DNA of 64,000 nucleotides from an uncultured Chloroflexota bacterium. GTDB lineage: Bacteria; Chloroflexota; Anaerolineae; Anaerolineales; Anaerolineaceae. Positions 42,775 to 51,062 of this stretch are shown here, in pieces. The stretch is taken from positions 1 to 64,000 of the forward strand of contig CADATZ010000018.1 in the NCBI GenBank assembly GCA_902791025.1, written 5' to 3'. Numbering within the stretch: position 1 is the first letter of the stretch; every line of letters starts with the position of its first letter. The notes below the pieces were generated by a model that was given only the letters and a program-made list of their open reading frames with translations, searched no databases and was not told the DNA's origin. A program made the translations under genes and the position numbers.

Positions 42775-44070
42775 TTATTTCATATCCCGGAAAAGTGTGA
42801 CGATTGCGGGCAGATACAGGAAGAATGCCAGCGGAATGCAGATTGCACTGACACCCAGCATCTCCAGCGGCATGGAACAGGCCAGACACCAGGGGATCAA
42901 TGCGGAGAACAGCACGGTCGTGTTGGCAAGATGCAGCATCATTTGCTCATTGCTGATACCTTGCTTTTGATAGAGCGGGCGGATCAGCGGCACGTGCAGC
43001 ATCAGCGCAAGGGTTTGGTTGCAGCTGAACATAATGAGCGGGATCCCGGTTATCGCGGTGATCTGGAACAGAGAAAACCGGGCTGTCAGTTTTTCAAGAA
43101 AAGCCTCCGCGCCGGAGAGCATATTTGTTCCGTTGAAGATCCCGGAGTAGGTGGCTGAAATCAGGATCATCAGGCAGCCATGCGCCATCGAACGTACGCC
43201 GCCGCCGTTAAGAAGCGTGCCCAGTTCGCCTTTCCCTTCATATCCCAGGATCAGGGTTCTCAGCAGCTCTGCGGGGGACATTTTTTGATAAATCAGCGCG
43301 ATGATCGAGGCGCAGAGGATGCTGATTCCCATGGCGTATTTTATGTTGATTTTGATGAAGGGAGCCGCCAGAATGATCAATGCCGGGAGCAGCAGTACCG
43401 GGGAAAGACGGAATTCAGAGCGAAGATTGTTCAGGATGTGTGTGTCTACGCTTTGCAGCGGGTTCAGGAATGAAAGAACCGCGTATATCCCGATCGTTAT
43501 CAGCGTGGCGGGGATGCAGTCCTTCAGCATGAGCTTCACGTTGCTGTAAATTTCCGTCTTTGTGAGATGGGCATTCAGGTGGGCACAAGAGGATGCCGGA
43601 GAAGCCCGGTCGCCGAAAAAGATGCCGGACATCACTGCGCCGGCGGTCAGCACCGGATCAGCACCGCTCATGCGGCAAAGCGTCATCATCACGACTCCAA
43701 TCGAGGCGGCTGTGCCGAAGCTGGTCCCGATCAGGTAGGAAACCGCCATCGGCAGCAGAAAGGCAAACAGGATAAAGAGTTTCGGATGGATCAATTCTGT
43801 GCCATAAACGACCAGCTGCTGGATCGTGCCGCCTGCCCGCCAGGCACCGGTCATCGCGCCGATGATGAGCAGGACACCCACGACGATAAAGGATTCCCGG
43901 ATGCCATTCCACATCATGCGCAGGATATCTTTCAATCGGAAACCGGCATGAGCCGCGGCTGCCATGAAAGCTGCCATCCCGATCAGGAGACCGTAAACCA
44001 GATCGATTTTCAGGATCATGCATCCCAACAGGGAAAGGATCAGAAGAATTATGCTGAAGGTCAGGCTCAT
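42775..44070 (-). CDS. NhaC-type Na+/H+ antiporter family transporter
   Basis: This 431-residue membrane protein has about 11 hydrophobic segments. SYLIGTSFGTAASIGVVMMTLCR is typical of the NhaC signature, as are IFFGDRASPASSCAHLNAHLT and AVSYLIGTSFG. Family members exchange Na+ for H+ or act as malate/lactate-sodium antiporters. The start ATG overlaps the YfhO stop by 4 bp (ATGA), and the TSUP gene starts 10 bp after it; the three are probably one transcript. Confidence 0.82.
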   Translation of the reverse strand: MSLTFSIILLILSLLGCMILKIDLVYGLLIGMAAFMAAAAHAGFRLKDILRMMWNGIRESFIVVGVLLIIGAMTGAWRAGGTIQQLVVYGTELIHPKLFILFAFLLPMAVSYLIGTSFGTAASIGVVMMTLCRMSGADPVLTAGAVMSGIFFGDRASPASSCAHLNAHLTKTEIYSNVKLMLKDCIPATLITIGIYAVLSFLNPLQSVDTHILNNLRSEFRLSPVLLLPALIILAAPFIKINIKYAMGISILCASIIALIYQKMSPAELLRTLILGYEGKGELGTLLNGGGVRSMAHGCLMILISATYSGIFNGTNMLSGAEAFLEKLTARFSLFQITAITGIPLIMFSCNQTLALMLHVPLIRPLYQKQGISNEQMMLHLANTTVLFSALIPWCLACSMPLEMLGVSAICIPLAFFLYLPAIVTLFRDMK

Positions 44071-46697
44071 TTTCGTTCGTGTTCCTGTTTTCTTTCAATG
44101 AGAAAAACCACGGGAAGGAAAAGAAATGCGATCCCTGTCAGGATCAAGCCTGCATCAAACCCATATGGCCGGTAGGAGATTTCGGCACGGTCCGCTCCCG
44201 CGGGCAGGATGAAGCCGAGCACGCTTTCGTGGACCATCTTCAGCGGCTGCGGCTGTCCGTTGATTTTTACCCGCCAGCCGGCATCAAAAGGAATGGAGGA
44301 GACGATCAGCCTGTCTTCCGGGACGGCATCGGTTTTCAACAGGAAAGCAGTGCTGCCGGTTCTTTCCATGAGCGGTGCGGTTTCGTTTATTTTTTCACTC
44401 AAAGACGTCAGTTGTGCTGTATTCAGTGCATATGCTTCGATCCCGCCCCCGAGCCGGTCTTTGACTGCTTCAACCCGGATTGTGATCGTATCTTCCGCGG
44501 CAAAGGCATCCAGGCAGATCGGGAACGGTGCGTAATCGCGGTTTCCGTTCATCATTTCCATGCCGTTCACTGTCACTGTGTGGCTGAGGCTCGCGCCGGG
44601 AAGGAGGAGGTAAAGCGATGCGTTCTCAACAGGTTTGATTTCAGCTTCGTAAAAAGCCGGTTGTTTTGAGTCAATCTTAATAAAAACTTTTGTTCCTTCT
44701 TTTTTAAGGTTTTCTAAATTTGTGATGTTTACAGGGATAGGTGTAAAAAAGTCCTCCGATCCATCTCCTGCGAGCAGCCTCAGCAGATCATTCTGGCGTG
44801 TGATGGCATCGGTATCGCTGAAAAAGTCATAGCGGGCAAAATCATCTTCCGCAAAGAAAAATAGGGGGAATACGGAAGGACGCTCCCAGGTTTCAGCCCC
44901 CGCGGGGAGACTGTCCTGTTTGCCGGTATTCCAGAATTCATAGCGGATGTCCAGCAGTGTGTCTGTGGCTGCGGTTGAGCCTTCATAGGTGCACCAGGTG
45001 GCGTAGCAGTTGAATCCGAGCCGTTTGAGAAATTCCGCCTGACGGGTGCTTGCGGTGGAGCTGAAATGGGTAATTCCCGGATAACCGATTCCCAGAGCGT
45101 CATTGTAATTGCGGTATTCGTCCTTTTCCATGCGGTAGAACGCATTTCTTTCCGGCTGTACGGCTTCGGTCAGGGAGCGATAGTGTTCATGGAAGGACTG
45201 AAAATCGGCATTTTTTGTGTACCCTCCGCTGAATCCGGAAATGATCATGCTCCCGTTGATGAACAATTCGGCTGAAACGAGCAGGGTCATGAGCAGCGCA
45301 TCACGAGTACGGCTCTTCTGTGCCGGCTGCGCGGCAGCATCAGAGCTGTACTTATATGCTTGTAAAAGAGCGTAAGCGATGAGGAAACCACCGTTTATCA
45401 GGAAAAAGGTGGGGGGTATATCTTTCATTGAAAAGCCTGCCGCGGTGAGGATGAGTGCGGCAGTAACATAGGGGATCAGAATGATTTGTAATTGTTCAGA
45501 TATTATGTGACGCACATGGGGACAGGCACGCTTATGCGGGCTGCGCCGCACAAGATGCCAGTCCCCGTGTGCTCCGTGATATGCCAGAGTAAGGACCCAA
45601 AAGCAAAAGATAAATGCATAGCGGAAGGGAAACCAGCTTGGATGATCCATTGCATGCCAGAGGAAATCAAGCGGTTTGAACCAGAAGCTGAACAGCAGAA
45701 TGAGTGTCAGCAAGCCGGAAAATAACTTTTCCCGGGCGGGAACAGCCTTGCGGGTGAAATACATGATCACACCGAGCAGGGCGGGCAATCCGCAGTAAAT
45801 ATGCGGCAGGCAGTCTTTGATGCCGTCAAAGCTGCCGATAAACAATTTTGTGAATAGTTGAAGGAAAGGAAACTGCCCTTCGGGCGCCGGAAATTCCTGT
45901 CCCATCAGGCCCATATTGTTTTTCAGTACGAAGAAGGTCGGCAGCAGCAGAAAGGCTGAGAGTCCTGCCGCGATCCCGACGCAAATACCAAACCGGACCG
46001 TGCTGCGGTGAAAATTCCGGAAATCGGACTTTTTGATCAGGACTTGTGTGAGAAAATAAAGCGCGCAGAAAGCTCCCGTCATCCAGGCCATGTAAAACTG
46101 GCTGAGGAAAGAAAGCGCCAACAGCAGTGTCAGTCCTGCAATACCTCTGTTCTTATTCGTCAGAAGCCGATCGATCCCCGCACACAGCAGCGGCAGCCAG
46201 ATCATGGCATCCAGCCACATAATGTTAAAAGCATAGCCGAGTGCATAGGCACTCAGTGCGTAACAGGCTGAAAAGGCGGGGATCAATATGCCGCTGTGCT
46301 GCTTTTGGTAATGTGTCAGCAGATAGGATGCGAAAGCAGCTCCGGTGCAGCCAAACTTCAGAATTGTCAGAATCGAAACTGCCAGCGGCAGCTGATTTTC
46401 AGGAAAAAGGGGCAGCAGAAAATTGAAAGGGCTGGCCAGATAGTAAGCTGTCAGGGCGATGAAGTTCATCCCCAATCCCGCATGCCAGGACCAGAAAAGG
46501 CTGCCCTGTCCCAGCAGAACACGGCGGTATTCTGCCATGAATTCTACATACTGTGTGTCCAGGTCACTGATGAGCAGCGTTGTTTCTCCGAAGGGGACAA
46601 TGTGATGCCGGATCATTAACAGCAAAAAAATCCCCGTTGGCAGCAGGAATGCCGTCAAAAGGGTGATAATTTTTTCCCGTTTGGAAGCCTTTGTCAT
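44067..46697 (-). CDS. YfhO-family multi-membrane protein with an in-frame repeat insertion
   Basis: This 876-residue protein has about 12-13 membrane helices in the first 470 residues and a large extracellular domain after them, as in YfhO/GT-C glycosyltransferase-like proteins for cell-wall decoration. The catalytic-type acidic loop is LLISDLDTQYVEF (about residues 40-52). Between helices around residues 375-405, a stretch HGAHGDWHLVRRSPHKRACPHVRHIISEQLQ-type sequence matches a family-1 palindromic repeat (45492-45578), inserted so that the frame is kept. It lies between NhaC and M28 genes with 4-bp overlaps on both sides. Confidence 0.8.
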   Translation of the reverse strand: MTKASKREKIITLLTAFLLPTGIFLLLMIRHHIVPFGETTLLISDLDTQYVEFMAEYRRVLLGQGSLFWSWHAGLGMNFIALTAYYLASPFNFLLPLFPENQLPLAVSILTILKFGCTGAAFASYLLTHYQKQHSGILIPAFSACYALSAYALGYAFNIMWLDAMIWLPLLCAGIDRLLTNKNRGIAGLTLLLALSFLSQFYMAWMTGAFCALYFLTQVLIKKSDFRNFHRSTVRFGICVGIAAGLSAFLLLPTFFVLKNNMGLMGQEFPAPEGQFPFLQLFTKLFIGSFDGIKDCLPHIYCGLPALLGVIMYFTRKAVPAREKLFSGLLTLILLFSFWFKPLDFLWHAMDHPSWFPFRYAFIFCFWVLTLAYHGAHGDWHLVRRSPHKRACPHVRHIISEQLQIILIPYVTAALILTAAGFSMKDIPPTFFLINGGFLIAYALLQAYKYSSDAAAQPAQKSRTRDALLMTLLVSAELFINGSMIISGFSGGYTKNADFQSFHEHYRSLTEAVQPERNAFYRMEKDEYRNYNDALGIGYPGITHFSSTASTRQAEFLKRLGFNCYATWCTYEGSTAATDTLLDIRYEFWNTGKQDSLPAGAETWERPSVFPLFFFAEDDFARYDFFSDTDAITRQNDLLRLLAGDGSEDFFTPIPVNITNLENLKKEGTKVFIKIDSKQPAFYEAEIKPVENASLYLLLPGASLSHTVTVNGMEMMNGNRDYAPFPICLDAFAAEDTITIRVEAVKDRLGGGIEAYALNTAQLTSLSEKINETAPLMERTGSTAFLLKTDAVPEDRLIVSSIPFDAGWRVKINGQPQPLKMVHESVLGFILPAGADRAEISYRPYGFDAGLILTGIAFLFLPVVFLIERKQEHERK
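45492..45578. repeat. Family-1 palindromic repeat inside YfhO
   Basis: It begins TTGTTCAGATATTATGTGAC, continues GCACATGGGGACAGGCAC, and ends GCCAGTCCCCGTGTGCTCCG. The arms pair. The translated part adds about 30 residues between two transmembrane helices of YfhO and keeps the frame. Confidence 0.82.
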
Positions 46698-47896
46698 TGC
46701 ATCAGGATCGGCTGCGCACCGGCCAGCCGTAAGACGGTGATGGTGCCGGCACGGGCAATATCAAAGGCGTAAGGGATGTTTACATCGACAATAAAGTCTG
46801 TCGGTGCGTGCCAGTTTTTCGGATACGGACGCGGTCCGCAGCCGCCGGCAGTGGAATCTTCCGTGAAGTTTTCCATAGCGGTCATGGCAGGGATCCCCGC
46901 GCGCCAGAAGGGGGTATGGTCGCCGAGTTCGTAGGCAACATAATTAAAGTAGTCGTAGGTCAGGTTTAAGCTGTAGTCCCGGATGGCGGCTTCAAATGCC
47001 CTGCCCAGCGGGTCGCTTTCAGGCATTGAGCCGACGTGGATCTCAAAACAGCGCTTATCGTCCGGGTCATTCCCGAACATATCCATGTTGATGACGCCCA
47101 CTATGTTGTCACCGGCATGGGCAGCGGCGTATGCTGTTGAACCCTGCATAAAGTTCTCTTCCCCGCTGAAGAAGATGACTTTGACCGTTTTTTCAAAAGA
47201 TGTTTTCGCGAAGGTTGGGATCGCTTCCAGGAGGGCGGCTACTCCTGTTCCGTTGTCATTCGCGCCGGGAGCGAGCTCCAGCGGGTTGACGTCTGTCAAG
47301 GCAACGCAGCTGTCATAATGGGCTGTGTAAAGGATCTGTTCCTCCGGTGTGACTGTGCCCGGGAAAGTGACGATGATGTTGTACCAGGTGTAATTGGAAA
47401 CCGCATCCCGGTATTCGTAGGGTTCATAGGTGATCATTTCCGCCGGGACCCATTGCAGAAGCTGTTCCATCAGGTATTCCGGCGCTTTTGCGTTATCCTG
47501 TCCGGGAAACATGGCATAGGAGTATCGGGTCGTGATGGTGTATTCCTGTCCGCCGATATTCACCGGTGTGTCCCCGGAAAGGGCGCGGATCCATTGCGCG
47601 TATCGTTCCTGGTTTGTGTCGGAAAGAAAATAGTGGACCGGGTCAATAGCTGCTTGTGTTGGAGTCGGTTCAGCTGTCGGGATATAAGTTGGTTCCAGAG
47701 TCGGTTCCGGACCTGTGATTTCCTGCGTTGGCGTCGTGATTTCGGGTATCGGTGTCTCTGTTGGCACAGCTGCCGGAATATTGTTCTTTGACGGCAGGTG
47801 GTTATTGAATATAAAAACCGCAGCCAGAGCGACGATGAGAATTACTTCTGCCGCAAGGGGCAGGTATTGGTTTATTTGTTTTTTTCTTTCAGACAT
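46694..47896 (-). CDS. M28-family metallopeptidase, membrane-anchored
   Basis: This 400-residue protein has an N-terminal transmembrane anchor (LAAEVILIVALAAVFIF) followed by a Thr/Pro/Glu-rich linker. The M28 zinc aminopeptidase core has LYTAHYDSCVAL (first His/Asp), PGANDNGTGVAALLEAIPTF (bridging Asp), FFSGEENFMQGS (Glu-Glu pair), INMDMFGNDP and the final GDHTPFWRAGIPA His. All metal ligands are present. It probably cleaves N-terminal residues from peptides outside the membrane. It is followed by YfhO with a 4-bp overlap and preceded by a GT2 gene 52 bp away. Confidence 0.88.
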   Translation of the reverse strand: MSERKKQINQYLPLAAEVILIVALAAVFIFNNHLPSKNNIPAAVPTETPIPEITTPTQEITGPEPTLEPTYIPTAEPTPTQAAIDPVHYFLSDTNQERYAQWIRALSGDTPVNIGGQEYTITTRYSYAMFPGQDNAKAPEYLMEQLLQWVPAEMITYEPYEYRDAVSNYTWYNIIVTFPGTVTPEEQILYTAHYDSCVALTDVNPLELAPGANDNGTGVAALLEAIPTFAKTSFEKTVKVIFFSGEENFMQGSTAYAAAHAGDNIVGVINMDMFGNDPDDKRCFEIHVGSMPESDPLGRAFEAAIRDYSLNLTYDYFNYVAYELGDHTPFWRAGIPAMTAMENFTEDSTAGGCGPRPYPKNWHAPTDFIVDVNIPYAFDIARAGTITVLRLAGAQPILMQ

Positions 47897-47948
47897 GGGA
47901 CTTATTATAATTCAAAACGGCCTGGCCGTTTCCCGCAATATAACAATC

Positions 47949-48683
47949 TCATGGTACGCTGTCATACAGTCCGTTCCTGCCGTTTTTTCTGATTTTCAGG
48001 ATGTCCAGCATCATTTTGGGAACTGCCGACCATAGTTTCACTTTTGAATTTTCGTCATAAAAGATGGTGACCGGAACTTCAACGATTTTCATATGGAAAC
48101 GCTTAGCGATATAAAGAACCTCAACATCGAAAGCCCAGCCGTCAATCGTCTGGACAGAAAATATCTTTTCCGCGGCAGCAGCGGTGAAGCATTTGAAACC
48201 GCATTGGGTATCCTGTATTCCTTTGACGGCTAATAACTGAACAAACAGGTTGAAAACCTTGCTGGAAAGACTGCGAATGGCTGCCTTGTTCTGCTGTATG
48301 GATCCTTTTGCTGTCCGTGAGGCAATAGCGACGTCAAACTCTTCCAGCTGCGGCGGGATGAATTTGCTGACTTCCTCGACAGGCATGGCAAAATCAATGT
48401 CTGCGAACATCCTGTATTCTCCATGTGCTTCAAGCATTCCCCGGCGTATGGCGTTGCCTTTCCCCGCTTTGTCTTCGTGAAGAACTGTCAGCCATGGAAA
48501 TTGTTTTTGATATTCTGATGCCATCTGATAGGTGGAATCAGTGCTTCCGTTTTCCACGAGCAGAACTTCTATGGATTCCTTTCGTGTATTAATAAAACTT
48601 TGAAGTTTTTCGATACATGCGGGAAGCCTTTTTTCTTCATTGTATGCGGGAATGATTAAAGACAGAAAGCATGAGTTTTCCAT
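47949..48683 (-). CDS. GT2 glycosyltransferase (dolichyl-phosphate-type)
   Basis: This 244-residue GT-A fold protein has the nucleotide-sugar region LSLIIPAYNEEKRL and LVENGSTDSTYQMA, the metal-binding FADIDFAMPVEEV (DxD-like), and the acceptor region GFKCFTAAAAEKIF. It resembles enzymes that load glucose or mannose on a polyprenyl phosphate for GT-C proteins, which fits the nearby YfhO and three GT-C genes. There is no C-terminal membrane helix, so it would be peripheral. The gene faces Trm112 across a shared promoter region. Confidence 0.88.
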   Translation of the reverse strand: MENSCFLSLIIPAYNEEKRLPACIEKLQSFINTRKESIEVLLVENGSTDSTYQMASEYQKQFPWLTVLHEDKAGKGNAIRRGMLEAHGEYRMFADIDFAMPVEEVSKFIPPQLEEFDVAIASRTAKGSIQQNKAAIRSLSSKVFNLFVQLLAVKGIQDTQCGFKCFTAAAAEKIFSVQTIDGWAFDVEVLYIAKRFHMKIVEVPVTIFYDENSKVKLWSAVPKMMLDILKIRKNGRNGLYDSVP

Positions 48684-48798
48684 ACGTTTGATTATATCAT
48701 CATCACAGTATCTTCTGCTTTGGTTGTGAGTCGGGGACCTTTAAATTGATTTTCTAATATTATGTATATATTTTTCCGTCTAATGAATTCTTGAACTA

Positions 48799-48807
48799 TG
48801 GTAAAAT
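48799..48807 (+). promoter_or_regulatory. Extended -10 element
   Basis: TGGTAAAAT, 32 bp before the Trm112 start; GGGAGG follows at 48829. It probably drives the Trm112-LCP pair. Confidence 0.5.
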
Positions 48808-48839
48808 GATTTTGATGTTATGAGAAATGGGAGGGATGT

Positions 48840-49058
48840 ATGCTTCATCCTGATTTATTGGAAATATTGCGCTGTCCTGCATGCGCAAAAGAGAATAAAG
48901 GTGAATTAACATATTACAAAGAAAGCTGGCTGATTTGCAATGACTGCGGGCGGAAATATCCGGTAGTGGATGATATTCCCGTGATGCTGATCGATGAAGG
49001 CTCAAAATGGATCACTGCCGAGCCTGAATCGCTGCAAATACCGCCGGTATTAGAGTGA
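48840..49058 (+). CDS. Trm112-family protein
   Basis: This 72-residue protein opens MLHPDLLEILRCPACAKENK and continues ICNDCGRKYPVVDDIPVMLIDEG. Two CxxC pairs bind zinc. Bacterial members have the Trm112/YcaR fold; in some organisms they activate methyltransferases. Here the partner is unknown. GGGAGG precedes the start. It is 8 bp upstream of the LCP gene, in one operon. Confidence 0.88.
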   Translation: MLHPDLLEILRCPACAKENKGELTYYKESWLICNDCGRKYPVVDDIPVMLIDEGSKWITAEPESLQIPPVLE

Positions 49059-49066
49059 AGGAAATT

Positions 49067-50767
49067 ATGGAACACAATCAATATCCGAATCAACCGGGAA
49101 TGCCGATGCCAAACGGGCAATCTCCGCAAAATGGACAAATGCCTTATGGGAACATGGCTTACCCTCATCAGAATATTCCGCAGGGAAATATTCCTCAGCA
49201 AAATATGCCACAGGGAAGTCCTTATCCGGGACAGGGAAATTTTGCTCCGCGTGGAAGTATGAATCTCCCGCCGGTAAATGGGCCTCAAAATGTTCCGTCT
49301 CAGGGACAAAAACCCTCAAAGCAGTCGAAAAAGGCTGAAAAAAAGGCCAGAAATAAGAAAAAATGGATCACGCTCGGGATTTTCACCGCTATCGGACTTG
49401 TTTTGGGGATTCTCGTTTTTTCTCTGGTCAACCGGTATGCAAAGCAGCTGACAATTGTTGAGCTGCCCGGTGCGCCAATCATAGCGAATACCACAAATTC
49501 GGTTTCAGTCGACACGGATGGTGATGGTGTTGCGGATGTTGTTCAAGCAAATGACAGTCTTGATTTGGCTCAACAGACAGTTCAAAAAGGCGAAGCATGG
49601 GATGGAAAAAATCGTATTACCTGCCTTGCGATGGGATTGGATTATCGTGACTGGGTGGAAAATGACGGAACACCGCGTTCTGACACAATGATGCTTCTGA
49701 CATATGACCCGCAGACCAAGTATTCGGGCATGTTGTCTATTCCCCGCGATCTTTGGGTGGCTATTCCTGACCATGGGTATGGCCGTATCAATACAGCCTA
49801 CTCCATGGGTGAAGGAGAACATCTGCCTGGCGTGAATGGAAAGCCGGGCGGCGGTGCAGGGCTTGCCATGCGAACTGTTGAGCTTTTCCTCGGTATTGAT
49901 ATTCAGTATTATGCTGTTATTGACTTTTATGGCTTTATTGAATTTATCGATACGATTGACAAGCTTGCGATCAATGTACGGGATGATATTACCGTTGACC
50001 CCTTGGGTGAAGGAAATACCGTCCATCTGCGTGCCGGTGTGCAGGATCTTGATGGTGCAACGGCACTGGCTTATGCCCGCTACCGTTATACGGGCGGCGG
50101 AGACTTTGAACGTGCACAGCGTCAGCAGGATGTGATCATGGCACTCTTTGAACAGATGCAATGGCAGCTGCCGGAATTGCTCGCCACGAAATCGCAGCAG
50201 CTGTTTGACTGTATTCAGCGTGCTGTCAAAACAAATTTGACAATTTCGGACATGATGAAACTTGCCTGGACAGTTGTCGATCTGGATGCCTGGTATGTAA
50301 AACGAGCTGTTATTGCACCTCCTGACCAGGTATTGTACGAAAAAAGTGCAGATGGTCAGCAAATCCTTGTTCCGATTCCGGATCGAATTCGGGAAGCACG
50401 CGATAGCATTTTTGCTGTAGAATTTGGTGCTGCAGAAACGACTTCTGGTACAGGATATACCCGGGAACAGCGTGTCGCAGAGGAGTCCGCAGCTGTTACA
50501 CTCATTAATGGATCTACTGTTCCTGGCGCTGCTGAACGTACTGCAGAATACCTGCAGCAATTGGGTATGAGAGTTGTCAGCATCGCCTCCGGTGCTACCA
50601 GTTATTATAATTCCCTTGAGATAAAGAATGGAAAACCGTATTCTGCAAAACTTCTTCAGGATACTATGGCTATTCCAACCTCAGCCGTTACCTTTAATTA
50701 TGATCCCAGTGCAGGAGTGGATCTTGTCCTTACGATAACTGATGACTGGGCTAATAGACTTCAGTGA
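49067..50767 (+). CDS. LytR-CpsA-Psr (LCP) family protein with Gln/Asn/Pro-rich tail
   Basis: This 566-residue protein has a cytoplasmic N-terminal segment (about 1-80) rich in Asn, Gln, Pro and Met with repeats of PQGN/QNMP, then a basic stretch and one transmembrane helix (LGIFTAIGLVLGILVFSLV). Extracellular LCP core: CLAMGLDYRDW, GTPRSDTMMLLTYDP, GMLSIPRDLWVAIP, GRINTAYSMGEG and LAYARYRYTGGGDFERAQRQ, with the Arg/Asp residues for pyrophosphate binding. A LytR_C-type end follows (AAVTLINGSTVPGAAERTAEYL). LCP enzymes attach polymers to peptidoglycan. The start is MEHNQ, preceded by GAAGGA. A terminator follows. Confidence 0.9.
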   Translation: MEHNQYPNQPGMPMPNGQSPQNGQMPYGNMAYPHQNIPQGNIPQQNMPQGSPYPGQGNFAPRGSMNLPPVNGPQNVPSQGQKPSKQSKKAEKKARNKKKWITLGIFTAIGLVLGILVFSLVNRYAKQLTIVELPGAPIIANTTNSVSVDTDGDGVADVVQANDSLDLAQQTVQKGEAWDGKNRITCLAMGLDYRDWVENDGTPRSDTMMLLTYDPQTKYSGMLSIPRDLWVAIPDHGYGRINTAYSMGEGEHLPGVNGKPGGGAGLAMRTVELFLGIDIQYYAVIDFYGFIEFIDTIDKLAINVRDDITVDPLGEGNTVHLRAGVQDLDGATALAYARYRYTGGGDFERAQRQQDVIMALFEQMQWQLPELLATKSQQLFDCIQRAVKTNLTISDMMKLAWTVVDLDAWYVKRAVIAPPDQVLYEKSADGQQILVPIPDRIREARDSIFAVEFGAAETTSGTGYTREQRVAEESAAVTLINGSTVPGAAERTAEYLQQLGMRVVSIASGATSYYNSLEIKNGKPYSAKLLQDTMAIPTSAVTFNYDPSAGVDLVLTITDDWANRLQ

Positions 50768-50793
50768 GAAAAGGAAGATTTTATCGAAAAAAC

Positions 50794-50820
50794 AAAGAGC
50801 CTCAGATTTGAGGCTCTTTT
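50794..50820 (+). terminator. Rho-independent terminator
   Basis: AAAGAGCCTCA (50794-50804) pairs perfectly with TGAGGCTCTTT (50809-50819), loop GATT, ending in T's. It stops the Trm112-LCP transcript. Confidence 0.88.
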
Positions 50821-50844
50821 ACGAGTCCATCATTAGCAGGCAGC

Positions 50845-50988
50845 TTTTCAGGACGAAGCACCCCTTGACAGCTTTTTTGCTGGCGCAGCTCGTGCTCTGA
50901 ATCTAATCGAAAGAAGCTTGTTCCTTACAGAGCAGGCAGCCCGCATAAAAAACTGTTCTGTGTGTAACGCCCTTGGGTACTGAACAGG
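50845..50988. repeat. Family-2 palindromic repeat
   Basis: It starts TTTCAGGACGAAGCACC and ends near TACTGAACAGGTACA, with GCTCGTGCTCTGAATCTAAT, CGAAAGAAGCTTGTTCCTTA and AGAGCAGGCAGC inside. The flanks are the same type as those of family 1. Confidence 0.65.
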
Positions 50989-51062
50989 TACATCAGCAGA
51001 ATAATTAAATCGAATCATTTGACGGAAAGCAGTCCGATTTAAGCAGTGTGGTTTTAAATAAC

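Noticed and set aside
49505..50560. Minus-strand open frame (about 351 residues) opposite the LCP gene
   Set aside because: The LCP protein shows all family motifs on the plus strand; the minus frame has no motif and odd composition.
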